Shown here: piece after piece, positions 15,600 to 24,247 of the stretch
Numbering within the stretch: the stretch's first letter is position 1
Layout: every line of letters starts with the position of its first letter
Assembly (NCBI GenBank): GCA_024222895.1
Contig: JAAEOR010000399.1
Location: 1-48,582, forward strand
From: Hyphomicrobiales bacterium
GTDB taxonomy: Bacteria > Pseudomonadota > Alphaproteobacteria > Rhizobiales > Kaistiaceae
DNA length: 48,582 nucleotides
Reading direction: 5' to 3'
Notes under the pieces: model-generated
The model's database searches: none
Told to the model about the DNA's origin: nothing
Seen by the model: the letters and a program-made list of their open reading frames with translations, nothing else
Made by a program: the position numbers and the translations under genes

Positions 15600-16580
15600 A
15601 TGCGTTCGGTAAGATTCGGTCTTCTGGTTCTGGCCGCGGGGTTTTTGGCCATAGGTCTCCTGAGTCGATCGACGATCGAAACGCGGGCCGATACGGAACC
15701 ACTCACCATCGTGGCGACCACAGGGATGATCGCCGACGCGGCCCGTCAAATCGGCGGCGACCATGTGACGGTGAAGGCACTGATGGGACCGGGCGTCGAT
15801 CCCCATGCCTACCGGCAGACACGCACCGACATTGCGGCGATGACCCGCGCCGATGTCGTTCTATGGCATGGCCTTTATCTGGAAGCGCAGATGGAGGAGT
15901 TTCTCCAGAAGCTTGCTCAAAAACGGCACGTTGTTGCCGTCGCAGAGTACCTGCCGGCCGCGCTGCTGATCAACCACGACACCTATGCCGACAAAGTCGA
16001 TCCGCATGTCTGGATGGATCCCGAAATCTGGTCGCAGGTGGTGATGACGGTCCGCGACACCCTGACCGAGGCGCAGCCGGAGAATCGAGCGACCTTCGAA
16101 GCCAATGCGGCCGAACACCTGAACGAGGTCAACGATCTCGCGGCCTACACCAAGGAAATATTGTCGTCGGTACCGGCCGAGGGCCGCGTTCTCCTCACCG
16201 CCCATGACGCCTTCAACTATTTCGGCTCCGCCTATGATTTCGATGTGATCGGCATTCAAGGGATCTCAACCGAAAGCGAAGCTGGCCTCAACCGCATCTC
16301 CGAGCTTGTCGACGCCCTTGTCGATCGTCAGATAGGCGCGGTGTTCGTCGAGTCGTCGGTGTCCGATCGCAACATCCGGGCACTGATCGAGGGCGCGGCC
16401 GCAAGAGGCCACGAGGTTATCGTCGGCGGCGAACTGTTCTCCGACGCCATGGGCCCGGACGGAGCCTATGAGGGCACCTATCTGGGGATGATTGATCATA
16501 ACACCACGACCATTGCCAACGCGCTTGGCGGAGATGCCCCGGAACGGGGGATGAACGGCAGACTTTCCGCCGGAAGCTGA
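15600..16580 (+). CDS. Metal ABC transporter substrate-binding protein (cluster A-I, probably Mn2+)
   Basis: A 326-residue periplasmic binding protein with a signal/anchor (VRFGLLVLAAGFLAIGLL). Expected metal ligands are visible: His in GPGVDPHAY, His in KVDPHVWMDP, Glu in VFVESSVSDRN and Asp in GMIDHNTTTIANALGG. There is no long His-rich loop as in ZnuA, and the MIDHNTTTIA ending is usual in manganese (SitA/MntA/TroA) proteins, so Mn2+ is favoured, though Zn2+ or Fe2+ cannot be excluded. ATG 15600 follows GAGGGAAG; an upstream ATG at 15549 would lie inside the operator and is rejected. It is the first gene of a four-gene operon. Confidence 0.9.
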   Translation: MRSVRFGLLVLAAGFLAIGLLSRSTIETRADTEPLTIVATTGMIADAARQIGGDHVTVKALMGPGVDPHAYRQTRTDIAAMTRADVVLWHGLYLEAQMEEFLQKLAQKRHVVAVAEYLPAALLINHDTYADKVDPHVWMDPEIWSQVVMTVRDTLTEAQPENRATFEANAAEHLNEVNDLAAYTKEILSSVPAEGRVLLTAHDAFNYFGSAYDFDVIGIQGISTESEAGLNRISELVDALVDRQIGAVFVESSVSDRNIRALIEGAAARGHEVIVGGELFSDAMGPDGAYEGTYLGMIDHNTTTIANALGGDAPERGMNGRLSAGS

Positions 16581-16594
16581 AGGACCTTTTTGCA

Positions 16595-17410
16595 ATGACC
16601 GCCGCCACTGTTGAACTCGTCGCCGCCGAAGGCCGGCCGGTCGTGACGCCGGTTCCCGCCGACAGCCCGCTGATTGTCCGGGGGATGACCGTCTCCTACG
16701 GCGAGAAGCCGGCGATCTTCTCGGTCGACATGACCGTTCGGCCACAGACCATGATGGCGATCGTCGGTCCCAATGGCGCCGGCAAATCGACGCTGATGAA
16801 GGCTGCGCTCGGCATCGTTCCGGCGCTGTCCGGTACGGTCACCGTCTTCGGTGATTCGCTCGCAAAGGAAAGAAGCCGCGTTGCCTATGTGCCCCAGCGC
16901 GCATCCGTCGACTGGGACTTCCCGACTCGCGTAATCGACGTCGTGATGATGGGTCTCTATCGCGAGCTGGGTCTTCTGCGTCGCGTTCGTCGACGTCATA
17001 CCGAGAAAGCGCTTGCCGCCCTGGAACGGGTTGGGATGACCGACTTCGCGACCCGCCAGATCGGTCAGCTCTCGGGCGGCCAGCAGCAGCGGGTCTTTCT
17101 TGCCCGGGCCCTGGCCCAGGACGCCGAACTCTACCTGCTCGACGAACCCTTCGCTGGCGTCGACGCCGCAACCGAACGGGCGATCATCGATGTGTTGAAG
17201 TCGCTGAAAGCGGACAAGCGCGCGGTTGTCTGCGTCCATCATGACCTGGCGTCGGTCGCAGGGTATTTCGACGATCTGCTGCTTATCAATGTGCACAGGA
17301 TCGCCGAAGGTCCCGTTGCCACAACCTTTACGGCCGAGAACCTTCAGGCGACCTATGGCGGCCGGCTGGCGACGGCGCATATCGAACAGCTGAGACTTCC
17401 GGCGGCCTGA
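16595..17410 (+). CDS. Metal ABC transporter ATPase
   Basis: A 271-residue ATPase with Walker A GPNGAGKST (about 54-62), Q-loop VAYVPQRASVDWDFP, signature [10 protein letters not shown], Walker B LYLLDEPFAGVD and H-loop VCVHHDL. The VPQR-x-VDWDFP signature is characteristic of the Mn/Zn/Fe cluster (MntB/SitB/TroB). A short N-terminal extension (~25 residues) precedes the nucleotide-binding domain. It lies 14 bases downstream of the binding protein and 6 bases upstream of the first permease, so it is co-transcribed. Confidence 0.93.
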   Translation: MTAATVELVAAEGRPVVTPVPADSPLIVRGMTVSYGEKPAIFSVDMTVRPQTMMAIVGPNGAGKSTLMKAALGIVPALSGTVTVFGDSLAKERSRVAYVPQRASVDWDFPTRVIDVVMMGLYRELGLLRRVRRRHTEKALAALERVGMTDFATRQIGQLSGGQQQRVFLARALAQDAELYLLDEPFAGVDAATERAIIDVLKSLKADKRAVVCVHHDLASVAGYFDDLLLINVHRIAEGPVATTFTAENLQATYGGRLATAHIEQLRLPAA

Positions 17411-17416
17411 TCTCCA

Positions 17417-18625
17417 ATGTTGGACGCATTGCTCCTCCTGCTTGGCTACAACGCCGCACTGGTGACGATCGGCGCGGCCTTGCTTGGCGTCGCCGCCGGC
17501 ACCTGCGGGACTTTTCTGTTCCTGCGTAAGCGGGCACTGGTCAGCGACGCCGTCGCCCACGCCACATTGCCCGGTATCGGCCTCGCCTTCATTGTCATGG
17601 TCCTGCTCGGCGGCGATGGCCGCAACCTGCCGGGCCTGCTCGCCGGATCAGCGATCACCGCCGCAATTGGCCTGCTGCTGGTGGAGTGGATCGCGCGCCG
17701 GACACGCCTGGCCGAAGATGCCGCGATTGGTGCGGTGCTCTCCGTCTTCTTCGGCTTCGGCATCGTGTTACTCACCGTAATCCAGACCATGACAAGTGGC
17801 CGACAAGCGGGGCTTGAGAGTTTTCTGCTCGGCTCGACCGCCGGCATGCTGTTTCAGGACGCCGTGGTCGTCGCCATCGGCGGCGGGCTGGCGGTTGCAC
17901 TGGTCTACCTGCTGCGGCGGTCGATGACGGTCGTCGCCTTTGATCCCGAATTCGCGGCTGCTTCCGGCACCCCGGTCCGGCGAGTGGATCTGGCGATGAT
18001 GGGCCTGGTCATGGCCGTCACCGTGATCGGCCTCAAGCTGGTCGGCCTCATTCTGATCGTCGCCATGCTGATCATCCCGCCAGTGACCGCCCGTTTCTGG
18101 ACTGACCGTACCGACCGCGTGCTTCTGATTTCGGGGATCGTCGGCGGCGTTTCAGGCTATGTCGGGGCCGCTCTTTCTGCCGCTCTCCCAAATGTGCCGA
18201 CAGGGCCGATCATCGTCCTGGTCTGTTTCGCACTCTTCGCGCTGTCCCTGCTCTTTGCGCCGAACCGCGGCATCGTCGCCGCGGTTATTCGTCAGCAACG
18301 CTTTCGGATCAATGTGCATCGCCGCCAGGGGTTGCTGGCGCTGGCTCGCGGTGAGCCGATCCTCGATCGCCTGACCATTGCCACCCTGCGCCGCGCCGGC
18401 ATGGCGCGCAAGGACGGCGTGGCGACCGACAAGGGCCGAGCGGCGGCCGCCCGGGCGTTGCGCGACGAAAAGCGCTGGCAGATCGCCCGCAGCATCTACC
18501 GCGACGAGATGGCGTCCGGCCGCTATGACGGCCTCACACCGATCGAAGCGGTCCTCACGCGCGACGAGATCGCCGAGATCGATCGACGGATCGGCGGACC
18601 GACCGCTGTCGGCGAAAGCCCGTGA
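17417..18625 (+). CDS. Metal ABC transporter permease with C-terminal helical/winged-helix extension
   Basis: A 402-residue ABC-3 family permease. The first ~285 residues form the membrane domain (LLLLGYNAALVTIGAALLGVAAGTCGTFLFLRKRAL through VLVCFALFALSLLFAPNRG), with the family motif DAVAHATLPGIGLAF. The remaining ~115 residues (RINVHRRQGLLALARG to IDRRIGG) are cytoplasmic, charged and helical. They read like a winged-helix domain of the DtxR-like kind found on MntC-type permeases. That extension may sense metal or regulate the transporter; this is inference. The stop TGA shares its last base with the next ATG (TGATG). Confidence 0.9.
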   Translation: MLDALLLLLGYNAALVTIGAALLGVAAGTCGTFLFLRKRALVSDAVAHATLPGIGLAFIVMVLLGGDGRNLPGLLAGSAITAAIGLLLVEWIARRTRLAEDAAIGAVLSVFFGFGIVLLTVIQTMTSGRQAGLESFLLGSTAGMLFQDAVVVAIGGGLAVALVYLLRRSMTVVAFDPEFAAASGTPVRRVDLAMMGLVMAVTVIGLKLVGLILIVAMLIIPPVTARFWTDRTDRVLLISGIVGGVSGYVGAALSAALPNVPTGPIIVLVCFALFALSLLFAPNRGIVAAVIRQQRFRINVHRRQGLLALARGEPILDRLTIATLRRAGMARKDGVATDKGRAAAARALRDEKRWQIARSIYRDEMASGRYDGLTPIEAVLTRDEIAEIDRRIGGPTAVGESP

Positions 18626-19554
18626 TGGGTAGCGAATTCGTTCAGATCAGCCTGGCTCCGCTGCTCATCGGCATATTTGCCGCGATTGCCTGCGCACTCC
18701 CGGGCAACTTCCTCATTCTTCGCCGCCAGGCCCTGATCGGCGACGCCATCAGCCATGTGGTGCTGCCGGGAATTGTTGTTGCCTTTCTGCTCACCGGGGC
18801 GCTCTCGACGTGGCCAATGATGCTCGGTGCGGCGGGCGCGGCGATCTTCTCCGTAGTCCTGATCGAAACAATCAAGCGGCTTGGCCGGATTGAACCGGGC
18901 GCAGCGATGGGCGTCACCTTTACAGCGCTGTTCGCCGCCGGCGTTCTGTTGCTTGAACAAAGCGACACCAGCGGTGTCCACCTCGACGTCGAGCATGCGC
19001 TCTATGGCAATCTCGAAAGCCTGATCTGGCTGACGGCCGATGGTTGGGGCTCCCTGATCGACCCGTCGGCGCTCGCCGACCTGCCGCCGGAGCTTGGCCG
19101 CATGGCGGTCGTGACCCTGGTGATTGTCGTCCTGACCATCGTGTTCTGGCGGCCGCTGAAGCTCTCGACGTTCGACGAGGGCTTCGCCGGCACCCTTGGC
19201 ATTCCGACATCGCTGCTCAGTTTCGCCCTGGTCATTACCGCGGCGGTCGCTGCCGTTGCCGCGTTCGACGCCGTTGGGTCGATCATCGTGATCGCCATGT
19301 TCATCTGCCCACCGGCAGCTGCGCGACTCATGACGAACCGCCTCGAAGCCCAGATCTTGTGGAGCGTCGTTTTCGCGACGATTTCGGCCATCCTTGGCTA
19401 TGTCCTGGCGGGCTATGGTCCGTTGTGGATCGGCAGCGATAATGCCGTCAGCGCCGCAGGCATGATTGCTACGGTGTCCGGCGTCATTCTGGGGCTTGCC
19501 TGCGTGTTCGCTCCGCACCGGTCGCGGATCGGCGCCCCTCGCCAGGCGGAATAA
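18625..19554 (+). CDS. Metal ABC transporter permease, second subunit
   Basis: A 309-residue ABC-3 family permease (MntD/SitD-like). It has about eight membrane segments and the motif LPGNFLILRRQALIGDAISHVVLPGIVVAFLL typical of the family. It continues the operon with a TGATG overlap with the previous permease, so translation is probably coupled. It lacks the C-terminal extension of its partner. Two different permeases with one ATPase is the usual four-gene composition of Mn/Fe transporters. Confidence 0.92.
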   Translation: MGSEFVQISLAPLLIGIFAAIACALPGNFLILRRQALIGDAISHVVLPGIVVAFLLTGALSTWPMMLGAAGAAIFSVVLIETIKRLGRIEPGAAMGVTFTALFAAGVLLLEQSDTSGVHLDVEHALYGNLESLIWLTADGWGSLIDPSALADLPPELGRMAVVTLVIVVLTIVFWRPLKLSTFDEGFAGTLGIPTSLLSFALVITAAVAAVAAFDAVGSIIVIAMFICPPAAARLMTNRLEAQILWSVVFATISAILGYVLAGYGPLWIGSDNAVSAAGMIATVSGVILGLACVFAPHRSRIGAPRQAE

Positions 19555-19576
19555 GGCGATTTCCGGAGATGTGTTC

Positions 19577-19601
19577 GCGCCTCTCCGCCCGGAGAGGGCG
19601 C
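19577..19601 (+). terminator. GC-rich stem-loop after the metal transporter operon
   Basis: GCGCCTCTCC at 19577-19586 pairs with GGAGAGGGCGC at 19591-19601 (one bulged G) around a 4-nt loop, 23 bases after the last permease stop. No T-run follows, so it is either a weak terminator or an mRNA-end stabiliser. Confidence 0.4.
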
Positions 19602-19745
19602 CTGGGCCTGAACGCCGAAACGCGGGCCTTCATTCGGATCATTAAAATCCTATCGAATTCCACAACCCGATTTTGACAGCCATCGGTTTCAATCGCTCTC
19701 AGAAACGAGCGGCATCAATGCCGCCGCCTGGGAGAACGTCGAGAC

Positions 19746-20138
19746 ATGCTGCGCGTCAAAACCTATATCGCCCCTAGCCCCATAGCCGGGATCGGCCTGT
19801 TTGCGGCGTCGCCCATCCGCCGCGGTCAATTGATCTGGAAACGCGATGAGGGATTGGACCGCGACTACGACCTCCGGGATTTTCCCGAGAATTCGATCGC
19901 CCGCGATACCCTGAAGCACTACGGCTATCGGACAGGCCGAGACCCTGTCTATGTACTGTGCGGTGATGACGCCCGGTTCATGAACCACGCCGCGCGACCC
20001 AACGCCGACGATGTCGGAGATTTGACCATCGCCTGCCGCGATATTGCCGCCGGCGAGGAGATCACCTGCGACTACGCCAAGTTCGATCATGGCTTTGCAG
20101 AACGCCACTTCGTCCGGGAAGCGGCCGACGCGGCCTAG
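19746..20138 (+). CDS. Small SET-domain protein (putative lysine methyltransferase)
   Basis: A 130-residue protein that is almost only a SET domain. APSPIAGIGLFAASPIRRGQLIWKRDEG is the N-terminal SET motif. ARFMNHAARPNADDVGDLTIACRDIAAGEEITCDY carries the NHxxxPN and GEEITxDY motifs that bind S-adenosylmethionine and hold the catalytic tyrosine. Such free-standing bacterial SET proteins are common in alphaproteobacteria with unknown substrates. It ends in a CTAG shared with the convergent dCTP-deaminase stop. Nothing nearby indicates its target. Confidence 0.85.
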   Translation: MLRVKTYIAPSPIAGIGLFAASPIRRGQLIWKRDEGLDRDYDLRDFPENSIARDTLKHYGYRTGRDPVYVLCGDDARFMNHAARPNADDVGDLTIACRDIAAGEEITCDYAKFDHGFAERHFVREAADAA

Positions 20139-21244
20139 ACGCTTCGGAAGTGCTTGGACAGCTTCAGGCCCTGGGCCTGATAATGTGATCCGATATCCTG
20201 GCCATACAGGACGCGCGGTCGCTCCAGCATGCGTTCGTAGACCAGGCGGCCAACCGACTGGCCGTGCTCGAGGATGAACGGCACTTCGTGGCTGCGCACC
20301 TCAAGTACTGCCCGACTGCCGGCCCCGCCGGACTCCGAGTGGCCGAAGCCGGGGTCGAAGAATCCGGCGTAGTGAACCCGGAACTCGCCGACCAGCGGGT
20401 CATAGGGGACCATCTCGGCGGCGTAATCCGGCGGCACATGCACCGCCTCGTTGGAAACCAGGATGTAGAACTGATCCGGATCGAGGACCAGTTCCTTGCG
20501 GCCGTGAATGGTAAGAGGATCCCAGAAATCGAGCACGTCATAAGCATCCCTGCGGTCCACATCGACCAGCCCCGTATGGCGTTTTGCCCGATAGCCGACG
20601 ACGCCATCCTGCGCGAGATCGATGGACAGCATCACGCCGTCGGCAAGCCGCAGCCCCTCATCCACCAGCGGCGACATGGCGTGAACCGCTTCGAGCGCTG
20701 CGTCATCGAGGCGGGCGTTACCGCGACGGAACCGGATCTGCGAAAGTCGGGAACCGGCCCGGACAATGATCGGGAAGGTCCGTGGGCTGATCTCGAGGTA
20801 AAGCCGGCCGGCATATCCCGCCGGAATCGTGTCGAATTCCCGGGCGAAGTCGGTGATCACCCGCGTGAAAACATCGAGACGGCCGGTCGACGATTTCGGA
20901 TTGGTCGCCGCGGCGATGTCACCGGGCAGCGCCAGCCCTTCCATCAGCGGTACGATATAGACCCCGCCGCTCCGCCCCGGCTCGAGCAACGCGCCCGACG
21001 TCAAGTCGATCTTGTGAAGCTTCAGGGTCTCGAGCCTTTCCGCGACCGTTGCATCGGGGCCGGGAAGGAAACTTGCCCGCACCCGATAGGCTACTGGTCC
21101 AAGGCGCAGATCAAGGCTTGCCGGCTGCACCTGGTCCTCAGCGAAGTACTCGGTCGGGCGGATCTGACCGGCGTCAGCGAGACCGGCGATTTGATGTGCC
21201 GGCAGTATCCCGGTCGATTGTCCGCTGGATTGGTTGTTCGACAT
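20135..21244 (-). CDS. 2'-deoxycytidine 5'-triphosphate deaminase, two-domain type
   Basis: A 369-residue protein with two dCTP-deaminase/dUTPase-like halves. The N-terminal half has VQPASLDLRLGPVAYRV, corresponding to the QPNSVDLRLG motif. The C-terminal half has YILVSNEAVHVPPDYAAEMVPYDPLVGEFRVHYAGFFDPGFG and AVLEVRSHEVPFILEHGQSVGRLVYERM, matching the substrate-loop and Arg-Ser-x-Glu region of Dcd. E. coli Dcd is ~190 aa, so this is the long alphaproteobacterial version. It would deaminate dCTP to dUTP for thymidylate synthesis. Its start is divergent from the SAM-II/metZ unit and its stop overlaps that of the SET gene. Confidence 0.85.
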   Translation of the reverse strand: MSNNQSSGQSTGILPAHQIAGLADAGQIRPTEYFAEDQVQPASLDLRLGPVAYRVRASFLPGPDATVAERLETLKLHKIDLTSGALLEPGRSGGVYIVPLMEGLALPGDIAAATNPKSSTGRLDVFTRVITDFAREFDTIPAGYAGRLYLEISPRTFPIIVRAGSRLSQIRFRRGNARLDDAALEAVHAMSPLVDEGLRLADGVMLSIDLAQDGVVGYRAKRHTGLVDVDRRDAYDVLDFWDPLTIHGRKELVLDPDQFYILVSNEAVHVPPDYAAEMVPYDPLVGEFRVHYAGFFDPGFGHSESGGAGSRAVLEVRSHEVPFILEHGQSVGRLVYERMLERPRVLYGQDIGSHYQAQGLKLSKHFRSV

Positions 21245-21329
21245 TTGCGCCCCTCGCTGCTCGCGATCGGAGCCTTAGCTCATGTGGCAATTGACGCCAA
21301 CCGGGTTGCCGACTAAGAAGAGAGTGTCT

Positions 21330-21388
21330 CGTGGTCATTTGAGCCGGCCGGCTTGCAGCCACGCTAAAAAAAATAGCTAAAAGGCCGG
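21330..21388 (+). promoter_or_regulatory. SAM-II riboswitch aptamer upstream of metZ
   Basis: The sequence matches the SAM-II (metA motif) consensus. P1 is CGTGG (21330-21334) with CCACG (21359-21363). The loop contains TCATTTGAGCCGGCC, followed by GCTTGCAGCCACGCTAAA. The downstream AGCTAAAAGGCCGG puts GGCCGG (21383-21388) in pseudoknot pairing with CCGGCC (21344-21349). SAM-II binds S-adenosylmethionine and represses methionine biosynthesis genes in alphaproteobacteria. The gene 57 bases downstream is metZ, fully consistent. Confidence 0.93.
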
Positions 21389-21399
21389 AGGGGACAACG

Positions 21400-21430
21400 C
21401 CCCGACCCGGCCCGACGGCCGGGTTTTTTG
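21400..21430 (+). terminator. Intrinsic terminator of the SAM-II expression platform
   Basis: CCCGGCC (21406-21412) pairs with GGCCGGG (21417-21423) around a CGAC loop and is followed by six T (21424-21429), a canonical Rho-independent terminator 15 bases before the metZ start. The upstream strand can alternatively pair with GGCCGG-A-GGGG at 21383-21393 (CCCC at 21400-21403 and CCGGCC at 21407-21412), an antiterminator that would compete with the SAM-bound pseudoknot. Confidence 0.88.
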
Positions 21431-21444
21431 TTGGAGCGTTACCA

Positions 21445-22647
21445 GTGACACAGTCCGAGAAAACGACGGCGACGAAAATGCACCCCGCAACGGCTCTGGT
21501 GCATGGCGGTACCGAGCGCTCGGAGTTCGGCGAGACATCCGAGGCCATCTTCCTCACTCAGGGATATGTCTACGAGACCGCCGAGCTTGCCGAGGCGCGA
21601 TTCAAGGGCGACGCTCCGGGTCACGTCTATTCGCGTTACTCGAACCCCACGGTTGCCATGTTCGAGGAGCGCATGCGGCTCCTGGAAGGCGCCGAAGCGG
21701 CACTAGCGACGGCAACCGGAATGGCGGCGGTCAACATCGCACTGATGGCGTCGCTCTCGGCCGGCGATCATGTTGTCGCCGCCAAGGCCCTGTTCGGTTC
21801 GTGCCGCTACATTGTCGAAGACCTGCTGCCGCGCTTCGGAGTGCGCTCGACGCTTGTCGACGGTACTGATCTGACCGCGTGGCAGCGCGCAGTCCGGAAG
21901 GGGGAAACCCGGGCGCTCTTCCTGGAGAGCCCGACCAACCCGACTCTGGATGTCATCGATGTTGCTGCTGTGGCCGATATCGCCCGAAACGCCGATGCCC
22001 GGGTCATCGTCGACAATGTGTTTGCCACCCCGCTGCTGCAACGACCGCTTGAGCTCGGTGCGGATGTCGTCGTCTACTCGGCCACCAAGCACATCGATGG
22101 TCAGGGGCGCTGTCTTGGCGGCGTGATCCTTGGTGAGGAGGCCTTCATCGACGAGGTCCACACACTGCTCAAACACACCGGGCCAAGCATGAGCCCCTTC
22201 AACGCCTGGGTGCTTTTGAAAGGGCTGGAAACGCTGCCGCTTCGCGTGGCGCATCAGACCGCCTCCGCTACGGTCCTCGCAGAACGCATCGCCGATCATC
22301 CCGCCGTGAGCCGGACGCTCTATCCGGGACGGAGCGATCATCCGCAGGCCGACCTGGTGGCTCGCCAGATGTCCGGCGGTTCGACCCTGGTCGCGTTCGA
22401 GGTCAAGGGTGGCAAGTCCGGCGCCTTCGCGGTGTCCAACGCCCTCAGCCTCATCCGGCTGTCCAACAATCTCGGCGACGCCAAGAGCCTGGTCACGCAT
22501 CCAACCACAACCACCCATCAGCGGCTCACCGAAGAAGCGCGACAGGAGCTCGGGATCACCGACGGATTGCTCCGCCTCTCGGTCGGACTTGAAGACGTGG
22601 AGGACTTGTGGGCTGACCTCTCCACCGCACTTGACCGGGCGGCTTGA
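21445..22647 (+). CDS. metZ: O-succinylhomoserine sulfhydrylase
   Basis: A 400-residue PLP enzyme of the Cys/Met metabolism family. It makes homocysteine from O-succinylhomoserine and sulfide. Motifs include [33 protein letters not shown], the aromatic/phosphate contact region [28 protein letters not shown] and the PLP-lysine motif [16 protein letters not shown] (Lys about 215). [21 protein letters not shown] is typical of MetZ rather than MetB. The GTG start at 21445 follows TTGGAG. It is preceded by a SAM-II riboswitch and terminator, so expression should fall when S-adenosylmethionine is abundant. Confidence 0.93.
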   Translation: MTQSEKTTATKMHPATALVHGGTERSEFGETSEAIFLTQGYVYETAELAEARFKGDAPGHVYSRYSNPTVAMFEERMRLLEGAEAALATATGMAAVNIALMASLSAGDHVVAAKALFGSCRYIVEDLLPRFGVRSTLVDGTDLTAWQRAVRKGETRALFLESPTNPTLDVIDVAAVADIARNADARVIVDNVFATPLLQRPLELGADVVVYSATKHIDGQGRCLGGVILGEEAFIDEVHTLLKHTGPSMSPFNAWVLLKGLETLPLRVAHQTASATVLAERIADHPAVSRTLYPGRSDHPQADLVARQMSGGSTLVAFEVKGGKSGAFAVSNALSLIRLSNNLGDAKSLVTHPTTTTHQRLTEEARQELGITDGLLRLSVGLEDVEDLWADLSTALDRAA

Positions 22648-22662
22648 CAACCTGCGAATGGA

Positions 22663-22690
22663 TTGACGCATGGGCCGACCATCGCATAAT
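22663..22690 (+). promoter_or_regulatory. Likely sigma-70-type promoter of apaG
   Basis: TTGACG (22663-22668) and CATAAT (22685-22690) are separated by 16 bp, each matching five of six consensus positions, and lie just before the apaG ribosome site. It would allow apaG expression independent of the riboswitch-controlled metZ transcript. Confidence 0.55.
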
Positions 22691-22712
22691 CGTGCACTCT
22701 TGGAGAATGTGC

Positions 22713-23105
22713 ATGTACATAGCCACCACCCAGCAGATTCAGGTGACGGTCGAGCCGAGTTTTGTCGAATCGGAGTCTTCGCCCGCGGACGGGCGGTATT
22801 TCTGGGCCTACACCATCGAGATCGTCAATCTTGGCGTTGACGAGGTGCAATTGCGCGCCCGACATTGGCAGATCACCGACGCCAACGGGCGAACCGAGGA
22901 AGTTCGCGGCGCCGGCGTGGTCGGCAAGCAACCGTTCCTCAAACCCGGCGAATGCTTCTCCTACACCAGCGGCTGCCCGTTGCCGACCAGTTCCGGCATC
23001 ATGGTCGGCAGCTACCAAATGCAGAAGGCCGATGGCGGTTCCTTCTCCATCGATATTCCCGCGTTTTCTCTCGACGTCCCGAACGAGCGGCGGGTGATGA
23101 ACTGA
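22713..23105 (+). CDS. apaG: ApaG-domain protein
   Basis: A 130-residue all-beta protein of the ApaG/DUF525 family. The sequence [38 protein letters not shown], the [35 protein letters not shown] core and [13 protein letters not shown] ending are diagnostic. In E. coli ApaG is linked to Ap4A metabolism and Co2+ resistance, but its biochemical role is unclear; the fold resembles fibronectin type III. ATG 22713 is chosen because TTGGAG ends 7 nt upstream and the length equals the family norm; an ATG at 22707 would sit against the ribosome site. Confidence 0.92.
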   Translation: MYIATTQQIQVTVEPSFVESESSPADGRYFWAYTIEIVNLGVDEVQLRARHWQITDANGRTEEVRGAGVVGKQPFLKPGECFSYTSGCPLPTSSGIMVGSYQMQKADGGSFSIDIPAFSLDVPNERRVMN

Positions 23106-23128
23106 CGACAGCTCGCGGTACTGGCTAG

Positions 23129-23291
23129 TGGAGCGAATTTGACATTTGAGTCCCGCTCGCTGCAAGGCTCTCGTTCAAATGTCGAATTCAAAAGCTCCAC
23201 CAGGGTCAAATAGTTGCTTGTGGTCCTGATGACTCCGACATTTGCTTGCAAGGGTGCTGCAGGAGGTTGGAAAATGTCGGAGTCGGACCAC
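23129..23291 (+). repeat. Double-hairpin interspersed repeat, copy B
   Basis: Same 163-bp length as copy A at 15221, with 11 mismatches by my hand count (~93% identity) and no indels. Both palindromes are retained: TGGAGC/GCTCCA with the AATTTGACATTTG arm, then GTGGTCC/GGACCAC with the GACTCCGACATTTGCT arm. Some mismatches weaken the inner stems (for example TTGGAAAATGTC in place of GTAGCAAATGTC). It begins 24 bases after the apaG stop and ends 20 bases before the kinase start, so it fills that intergenic gap. Confidence 0.9.
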
Positions 23292-23311
23292 TATGGCCGG
23301 TCGGACGCGCC

Positions 23312-24247
23312 ATGACCGATCCATCGAAAGCGGGGGCGCTCCGCCGCTTCGGCGTCGATCCCGGCCAATTGATTGGCGCCGGTTCGGAGTCCGAAGTCTA
23401 CGCGCTTGATGACCACCGGGTTCTGCGGATCCCACGCGGTCGTGGCCCGGATAACGGCGCCCTCGCGCGGCGACAAAGATTTCTTGACGACCTTGTCGGG
23501 CGATTGCCGTTTGACACCCCGCAGATTGAAGCGATTGAGCCCGACGGCGCGACGATCGAGAAACGTCTCGTCGGCCAGCCGATGAACGACGTTCTGAAGG
23601 CAGTGGCCGGCGAAGACCGACAACGCGCACTCACCAGTTACTTCAATGCTGCAACCGCATTCCGGGCTATCAAGCTGCCGGGCGCGCGCTATGGCAATTT
23701 ACTTGCGGAAGAGCCGTTGCTTGCCGACCGATGGACCGAATTCCTGTCGACCAGCCTCACGCGGCGCGTAGCCCAGCATCGCGCCCATCTGGCCGATGCC
23801 TTTGGCGACGTCGATACCCTCGCCGGACAGGCCTTTGATCTGCTCAGCCTTGTTCCGGAACAACCCGAGGCGGTGCTCGCGCACGGCGATTTCTTTCCCG
23901 GAAACGTCCTGATCGACTCGCAGATGAACGTGGCCGGCGTGCTCGACTTCGGCAACTGGACCCTGTGCGCCGAACCCTTATACGACCTCGCCGGCGCGGT
24001 AATGTTCGCCGAGATGACCACCGAATGCCGGCCGGAGGACTGGCGCATGCTGCGGGCGCTTCTGGCCAGCCATTGCGGCGGGCAGCCGCCGGCGGCGATG
24101 GCCTTCTACCGCGCCTATTTTGCTTTCACGCTGTTCGATCCGAACGGTACCGCGAGCCTTTATCCCCGGCTCCATCCGTGGAACGTTTCGACGCTCACTC
24201 AGCTCCGCGACGGGTCGATCACAGACTGGATTCGGACGAGCCGCTGA
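23312..24247 (+). CDS. Aminoglycoside phosphotransferase-fold (APH) kinase, substrate unknown
   Basis: A 311-residue protein with a kinase fold. An N-lobe glycine-rich region LIGAGSESEVYALDDHRVLRIPRG is followed by the Brenner-type catalytic motif VLAHGDFFPGNVLI (His about 190, Asp and Asn) and the metal-binding GVLDFGNW (Asp about 212). These identify the APH/choline kinase superfamily, phosphorylating small-molecule hydroxyls. Real specificity (sugar, antibiotic, amino alcohol) cannot be read from sequence. The ATG at 23312 lies just outside repeat copy B; frames extending upstream run into the repeat. Its 3' end overlaps the convergent hslO gene by 29 bases. Confidence 0.85.
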   Translation: MTDPSKAGALRRFGVDPGQLIGAGSESEVYALDDHRVLRIPRGRGPDNGALARRQRFLDDLVGRLPFDTPQIEAIEPDGATIEKRLVGQPMNDVLKAVAGEDRQRALTSYFNAATAFRAIKLPGARYGNLLAEEPLLADRWTEFLSTSLTRRVAQHRAHLADAFGDVDTLAGQAFDLLSLVPEQPEAVLAHGDFFPGNVLIDSQMNVAGVLDFGNWTLCAEPLYDLAGAVMFAEMTTECRPEDWRMLRALLASHCGGQPPAAMAFYRAYFAFTLFDPNGTASLYPRLHPWNVSTLTQLRDGSITDWIRTSR

